This document shows positions 59,301 through 64,000 of a DNA stretch of 64,000 bases, one piece after another. The notes beneath the pieces were generated by a model. It searched no databases. It was not told where the DNA came from and saw only the letters and a list, made by a program, of their open reading frames with translations. How positions within the stretch are numbered: the first letter of the stretch is position 1; every line of letters begins with the position of its first letter. Position numbers and translations under genes: made by a program. Source of the DNA: Zygnema cylindricum (lineage: Eukaryota > Streptophyta > Zygnematophyceae > Zygnematales > Zygnemataceae); the NCBI GenBank assembly GCA_037447655.1, contig JBBHKE010000658.1, forward strand, positions 23,071 to 87,070. The letters are read 5' to 3'.

Positions 59301-60701
59301 GAGGAGGTAAAGCCACTTTGGGCAAAGGAAGAAGAAATCGAAGAAAATAAACAAACACAGTCGAACAGACGCGCAAATGATTCAGTATGAATTAATGTAC
59401 AATCTAAACTTAAACGTAAAATTAAATAACTGAAAACTGTTTTCAAGACATAGACATGTTGCTATGTTGTTTTGTTATCATCTTGTTATTTTATTATGTT
59501 GTTGTATTGGTATATTGCTGGAAAATTCTTTTTAACTTGTTATCTGTTTTGACATGTACCTTTTGCTATTTGTTGTGAACTATAACTGGTTACCTTAGTA
59601 TCTATTTTATTGCCAGTTGCCTCTTTATGTTGATTAGTACACCTCTTCACTTTTATCTCTTTATTATCCTCTATACACTGAATTGTTTTTTTATGTGATT
59701 CCCTTTATCATCTACTATCGTCTTTTACTATCACTTTTTATCATTTCTTTTAATTTTATGGTTATTTTTGGTGTTTTTGTTGGTGCCGTTATATTATTGT
59801 TATCATTTGTCATTCTCTTTTTAATAATCTTGTTCTTACTAGAAATAAATAATATTTATTAGAAATACGTGCCCTTGCTCCTTTAGCTAAAACCTTTTTT
59901 GTTAGAGTTGGTATAAAAACTCTAATCATATTTCATAATGCAACAAACAATGTACTAAAGTACACAATAATCTCAAATCACTTACATTGATTCAAACTTA
60001 ACTCGTTGTACTCCTATCAATCCAAACTTAGCATTAATGTTAGTTTATTGTTGATTTGTAGCATTGTTTTTTCATCATTGTAGCATTATCTTTCCAACAT
60101 TTTTAATTTGCAAATTGTTTTTCCAATTTTTAACATTAATTATCCAGCGATATGAATTTGTATCATCATTTTTCCAACTTGAACATTCTTTTTTTTCCAA
60201 CATTATGCATTCATAAGATCCATTCCTATTTTTTAATGCCGTACTTCCATCTTTTTTTTCCAAACTTTTAACATCGTCTTTCCATCGGATAACCTTCATA
60301 TATTTTTTGGATTTTGTAGATTCTTGTTGGATTTACGCCCCAATTGCGGCTATAGAATCCGCGTATTACATAGTCAACGGAGGTCAAGTTCCTCTCCCAA
60401 GAATCGAAGAAAAACAAGTTTTACGTTGTTTAAGCGAAAACGCAACTTGCGATTCAGAAGGATGGCCTTCGACAATCCTCGATTTTGCCTCGAATACCGG
60501 ATTAGTCCTCTCTAATTCTGGTACCGAATCATCAATTTGTCCTACGGTAAACTTTCTAACCGTTTGTTATTTTCCGATTTTGTTTCAAGGTCAGTAGAAA
60601 CAACTAATTGGAAAATGGAAGTGAAAATGAAATTAAAAAAGTGTTTTATTTGATCCATAATTTTTTTAACATCCTTGATTTTTCCTCAAATTAGTAATTT
60701 C

Positions 60702-60830
60702 TCTAATTGTGGTAACCAAATCGACAATTTGTCCTACGGTAAACTTTCTAAAGATTTTTTTTTTCCGATTTTATTTTTTACCACAGTAGAAATAGCAATT
60801 AAATGGAAAACAAAAATAAAAATGAAAATA
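60702..60830 (+). repeat. Echo of the exon-2 3' end and donor
   Basis: 'tctctaattgtggta', then 'tttgtcctacggtaaactttcta' and 'ttccgatttt', repeat 60510-60640 at a spacing of about 192 bp. The copy includes the exon end and its GT donor. The copy's frame is not preserved upstream. Confidence 0.8.
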
Positions 60831-61156
60831 AAAATAAAAATAAAAATGGGATAAAAACAACACTATCTTATGAGAAAAAGTTCATAGTCACATCATGCGA
60901 TGTGATATCACATTACTTTACGTTACGAGGTCGTGTTATTTTTTCATTTTTTAAATTTTTTTTTTTTTGATTTCGAAGGTTTTTTATACTTCTTTTTCTC
61001 CTTTTTCTCTTTTTTTATGTTTTTTTTTCCCACTCTACTTGTGCTGTAAAAGTCATTTATTTTGTAAAGAGTCGACAAGACTCTAAATTTTAATTCAAGA
61101 CTGGGAAGTTTACTTCATTTATTTATTTATTTTTTGTTTTTTGTGCTTTTGTGTTT

Positions 61157-61270
61157 TTTATAAACAATCTATAAATGCTTTAAAAATCGATTTTTTTGAA
61201 CAAAGTCAATAAAACAGATGGATCAGTTTCCTTTCTTTCAAAATCCTAACATTTTTTTATTTTCTTTTTT

Positions 61271-61322
<52 letters not shown>

Positions 61323-61600
61323 TAACAGTCTATTAATGTTTTTTAAAATCAATAGTTTCGAACAAGTTTCAGTTGAACTTATGGATCAGTCTCTATTCTA
61401 TATGTATATTTTCTCTCTTTTTAATGTTTTGTTTTTTTTTTATTTGACAGTCTGCCAATGTTTTAAAAATTGATATTTTTGAACAAGTTCAATTAAACTT
61501 ATTAAGTATATTTTCTCTCTTTTAAATGTTTTTTTTTTTTTTTAGCAGTCTACCAATTTTTCAATAATTGATACTTCAAACAAGTTTTAAGTATATTTTT
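61157..61600 (+). repeat. Four tandem echoes of the exon-3 5' end and acceptor
   Basis: Copies start near 61165, 61325, 61447 and 61543. Each begins with CARTCTRYNAAT-like sequence after a T-rich tract and continues with the exon's 'gttttaaaaatcgata...gaacaagttcagttaaac'. The true exon starts at 61630. Spacings shrink: about 160, 122, 96 and 85 bp. Two copies carry stops. Confidence 0.85.
61262..61323. repeat. Poly-T tract
   Basis: About 60 nt of almost pure T between two exon-3 echoes. Confidence 0.9.
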
Positions 61601-62129
61601 TCTCTCTCTCTCTTTTTTTTTTTCAACAGTCTACAAATGTTTTAAAAATCGATACTTTCGAACAAGTTCAGTTAAACGGATGGATCGGTCTCCTCCTCTC
61701 CCTCCAACAACAACCAGCAATTGTTTATATCGAAGGGAGTAGCGATGCTTTTATAAATTATAAATCAGTAAGTATTTCCATTTTTTAAGGATTTTTTTTT
61801 GGGTTTTTTTTAAGTTTTTTTGGGGAAATTTTAGGGATTTTTTTTGGGTTGATTACAGGTTCTTTTTGGGGTTTTAGAGGATATTTAGTATTTTTTAATG
61901 AGGTTTTTCAACAGTGAGAAGTTTCATCTAAGGGATGTCAGATAATTTATTTACAAAAAAGGAAAGGGAAAGGAGAATAGGAGGAAAAAGCAAAAAAAAA
62001 AAAAAGGAAAGGAAAGAGGAAGGAAAGCCCGTTATGAAATTATCTTTTTTGGATTTTCAGTTTTAGGAAATATTTAAATTCAAATTTATTAAGAAGAAAA
62101 TAAATATTTTGTTTTTTTCTATTTTTTTT

Positions 62130-62175
62130 TTTTTATAGAATTTTTCAAGACGAGGATTGTTTTTCGAACAACATC
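62130..62175 (+). repeat. Echo of the exon-4 5' end and acceptor
   Basis: 'tttttatagaatttttcaa' plus 'gacgaggattgtttttcgaac' mirrors the exon-4 start at 62333-62371 at a distance of about 197 bp. It keeps the T-rich tract and AG. Confidence 0.8.
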
Positions 62176-62679
62176 TTTTCTGTATTTTTTATGCATATAT
62201 ATACGTGTATATATATATACATATATACACATATATATACATACATATACAGATATAGGTATAGATAAATACATAAAAAATCCTTTCCTTTAACTAAAAA
62301 CCATCAACCATTACTTTTTTTTTTTTTTTTTTTTAGGGAATTTTTGAAAGCGAGGAGTGTTTTTCGAACGGAGTGGACCACACGGTAATAGTGGTGGGGT
62401 ATTGATTTGACGGCAACGCCCCCTCTTTTGGATAATTAGAAACTCATGGGGGGGAAATTGGGGCGAAAATGGATATATGAGATTAAAGATTTCCAGTGGA
62501 GCCGGGATTTGCGGAATTAATAGTCTTCCGGCTTTAATACCTGTTTTAAAAACAGGTAAAAAGCTTTCTTTTTTTTGGTCCATTTTGTTAAGATTTTGTA
62601 GTTAAAATTCCAGTCATTTTTACAGTTTTTTCATCCTTTTTTTTGATTTTCGTGTTTTATCATGTCTTTTAAACCATGA

Positions 62680-62935
62680 AGAATCTCTCTCCCCCCCCCC
62701 TTTCTTTCTCTCCCTCTCCTCTCCCTCCCTCTCCCTCCCCACTCTCTCTTTCTCCCTTTCTCTCCCTCTCTCCCTCTCTCCCTCTCCCTCTCCCTCTCTC
62801 TCATCTTCTCTCTCCCTCTTCTCTCCCTCTCTTTCTCCTCTCCTCTCCCTCTCCTGTCCGTTTCTCTCCTCTCCTCTCTCTCTCCGCTCCTCTCTCTCCC
62901 TCTCTCTCTCTCTCCCTCTATTTCTCTTTTTTTTT
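62680..62935. repeat. CT-rich (TCTCCC)n polypyrimidine repeat
   Basis: About 250 bp of CTCTCCCT-type repeats on the plus strand, within the last intron of the peptidase gene. Gives a spurious Ser/Pro/Leu ORF. Confidence 0.9.
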
Positions 62936-62936
62936 C

Positions 62937-63400
62937 CTAACCTTGGAAGCTTTGGAGCTTCCTCTCATAGTTTTCTTTTTTTTCGGCATCATCCCCCATT
63001 CGAAAAAATCCCAAAAAAATCTCAAAAAAAATCTTACACCTCTCTCTCCTCCCTCTATCCCTCTCTCTCTCCCTTTTTTTTGGTGGGAAATCCTTGCAAC
63101 CCTTGGAGTAATTCTTGGACAGTTTTGTTTTTGGAGTCGTCTCCTGATGAAATAAATATCCCCTAAAAAACCCCAAAAAGTCCCAAAAAAACCGCAAAAA
63201 ACCTCAAAAAAATCCCAAAAAAAATATCAAAAAATTACTCACACCTCCCTCTCTCTCCTCCCTCTCTCCCTCCCCCCCCCTTTTTTTTTTAAGTGGACGA
63301 TCCTTGCTTCCTTTTCAGTTATTCTTGCACGGTTTTGTTGTCGTAGTCGTCTCCTGGTCGCATGAATTCCCCAAAAAATACCAAAAAAATACCAAAAAAC
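62937..63400 (+). repeat. Tandem echoes of the exon-5 5' end
   Basis: Copies near 63080 ('ggtgggaaatccttgc', 'acagttttgtttttggagtc', 'gtctcctgatga') and 63293 ('agtggacgatccttgc', 'cacggttttgtt', 'gtcgtctcctggtcgcatgaat') resemble the exon at 63488 ('agtgaacgatccttgc'). A weaker remnant is near 62940. Spacing is about 200 bp, each unit followed by AAAATCCC-rich and CTCTCC-rich filler. Confidence 0.8.
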
Positions 63401-63673
63401 CTCAAAAAAATCCAATAAAAATCTCAAAAAATTACTCACACCTCCCTCTCTCTCCTCTCCTTCTCCCTCTACCCCTTTTTTTTTAAGTGAACGATCCTTG
63501 CGGCCTTTTTAGTTATTCTCGCACGGTTTTGTTTTCGGAGTCGTCTCCCGGTCGCATGAATCCCTGTGGAAATGGAATTTGCTTCCCTCTAGGCCCTACT
63601 GGGAATACTTGCAAGTGTACAAATGGGTTTACGGCCGTAAATAATACGGGGACTACCCAAACTTGTGCTCCCA

Positions 63674-64000
63674 GTGAGTTTTTTTTTTGTTTTTTGAGTG
63701 TTTTTTAATGTTTTTTTGGTTATTTTTTGTTTTTTTGTGTTTTTTTTTTCCCAAAAAAAATGGTACCAAATTTAGCTGTTTTTTTTTCATTTAGTTTTAT
63801 TTTAAATGTTTTTTTGTGTTTTTTCTGTGTTTTGAAATAAGAAAATGGTACCGGATTTAGTGTGGATGTGGGAAAATAATGATTTTTTATATTGGGGAAT
63901 TTGGTATTTTCGGGTAAAAACTGGGCGAGTATAAAAAAGTTAAGAGTTAGGGTGGATATGTGGAAGGTTTTTTTTTTTTTTTTTTTTTTTTTTAATTATT
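63674..64000. other. Intron sequence to the window edge
   Basis: T-rich sequence following the GTGAGT donor of the last visible exon. I see no further exon before the end. Confidence 0.6.

Larger units (their letters stand above)
58611..63673 (+). pseudogene. Papain-family (C1A) cysteine peptidase with EGF-like module, partial
   Basis: Plus-strand exons: 58611-58799, 60320-60546, 61630-61767, 62337-62555, 63488-63673, continuing past the window. Phases agree at the junctions. Exon 1 encodes the start of the mature enzyme (WNWVRRKAVQSIKDQQNC). The junction gives NSCW, with catalytic Cys at 60325-60327. Catalytic His is in VDHT (62379-62381) and Asn in RNSWG (62441-62443). The C-terminus has GICGI. 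The last exon adds an EGF-like module (NPCGNGICFP, CKCTNGF). Problems: an in-frame TGA at 62403-62405, where the family has Gly after VVGY, and a one-base deletion at about 62421-62430. I find no signal peptide or propeptide exon upstream, where MITEs and repeats begin. So it is probably a pseudogene, or the assembly has errors. The family hydrolyses proteins in vacuole or secretory compartments. Confidence 0.8.

Noticed and set aside
62403-62443. A short intron removing the TGA in the peptidase gene
   Set aside because: It would be only about 40 nt and would delete conserved residues before the catalytic Asn; stop plus frameshift is the better reading.
62676-63155. 159-codon Ser/Pro-rich ORF
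   Set aside because: It translates the CTCTCC polypyrimidine repeat and intron filler.
1-64000. CRISPR arrays, bacterial operons, rRNA genes
   Set aside because: None seen. All coding sequence is intron-containing eukaryotic genes or retrotransposons, and no regular direct-repeat/spacer array is present.

Overview
The window is nuclear DNA of a plant-lineage eukaryote. It has spliceosomal genes with many short exons and GT-AG (plus two GC-AG) introns, Ty1/copia retrotransposons with plant-type domain order, TA-flanked MITEs and long low-complexity introns. I cannot name the species from sequence alone. A bryophyte, another non-seed land plant or a streptophyte alga fits best (inference).

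Layout. 1605-8652 (minus): a complete nine-exon gene for a C9orf85/DUF2039-type small zinc-binding protein; the exon phases close exactly to 231 codons. 8882-29319: about 20 kb of nested mobile DNA. An old Copia element (called B here) is broken by a solo LTR (D), an intact Copia element (A, 14676-21122, 5-bp target duplication GTTCT, one 1451-codon ORF) and a decayed Copia element (C, 21170-27506). The whole block lies between the two halves of one MITE. 29322-37197: AT-rich intergenic DNA with MITEs, microsatellites and tandem repeats and no convincing gene. 37198-49847 (minus): a 31-exon gene of about 1060 codons for a radical-SAM protein with a C-terminal DUF2344 domain and a likely plastid transit peptide; I could follow nearly every splice junction by reading frame. 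50650-58025: a tandemly duplicated ~1.2-kb repeat unit, the first copy of which carries a very young Copia element (E, 51424-56703, target duplication TTTTA). 58611-63673 and beyond (plus): exons of a papain-family cysteine peptidase with a C-terminal EGF-like module, apparently a pseudogene, running off the right edge.

How it fits together. Two ordinary host genes flank transposon-rich DNA. The five Copia copies share a design: gag starts about 20 nt inside the 5' LTR, and the primer-binding site matches the anticodon arm of initiator tRNA-Met (half-tRNA priming, as in Drosophila copia). In four of them (A-D) the LTR also carries an antisense tRNA-like segment with a B-box. The most unusual signal is in the cysteine peptidase gene, where exon edges, including splice sites, recur as decayed tandem copies in the adjoining introns ('exon echoes').
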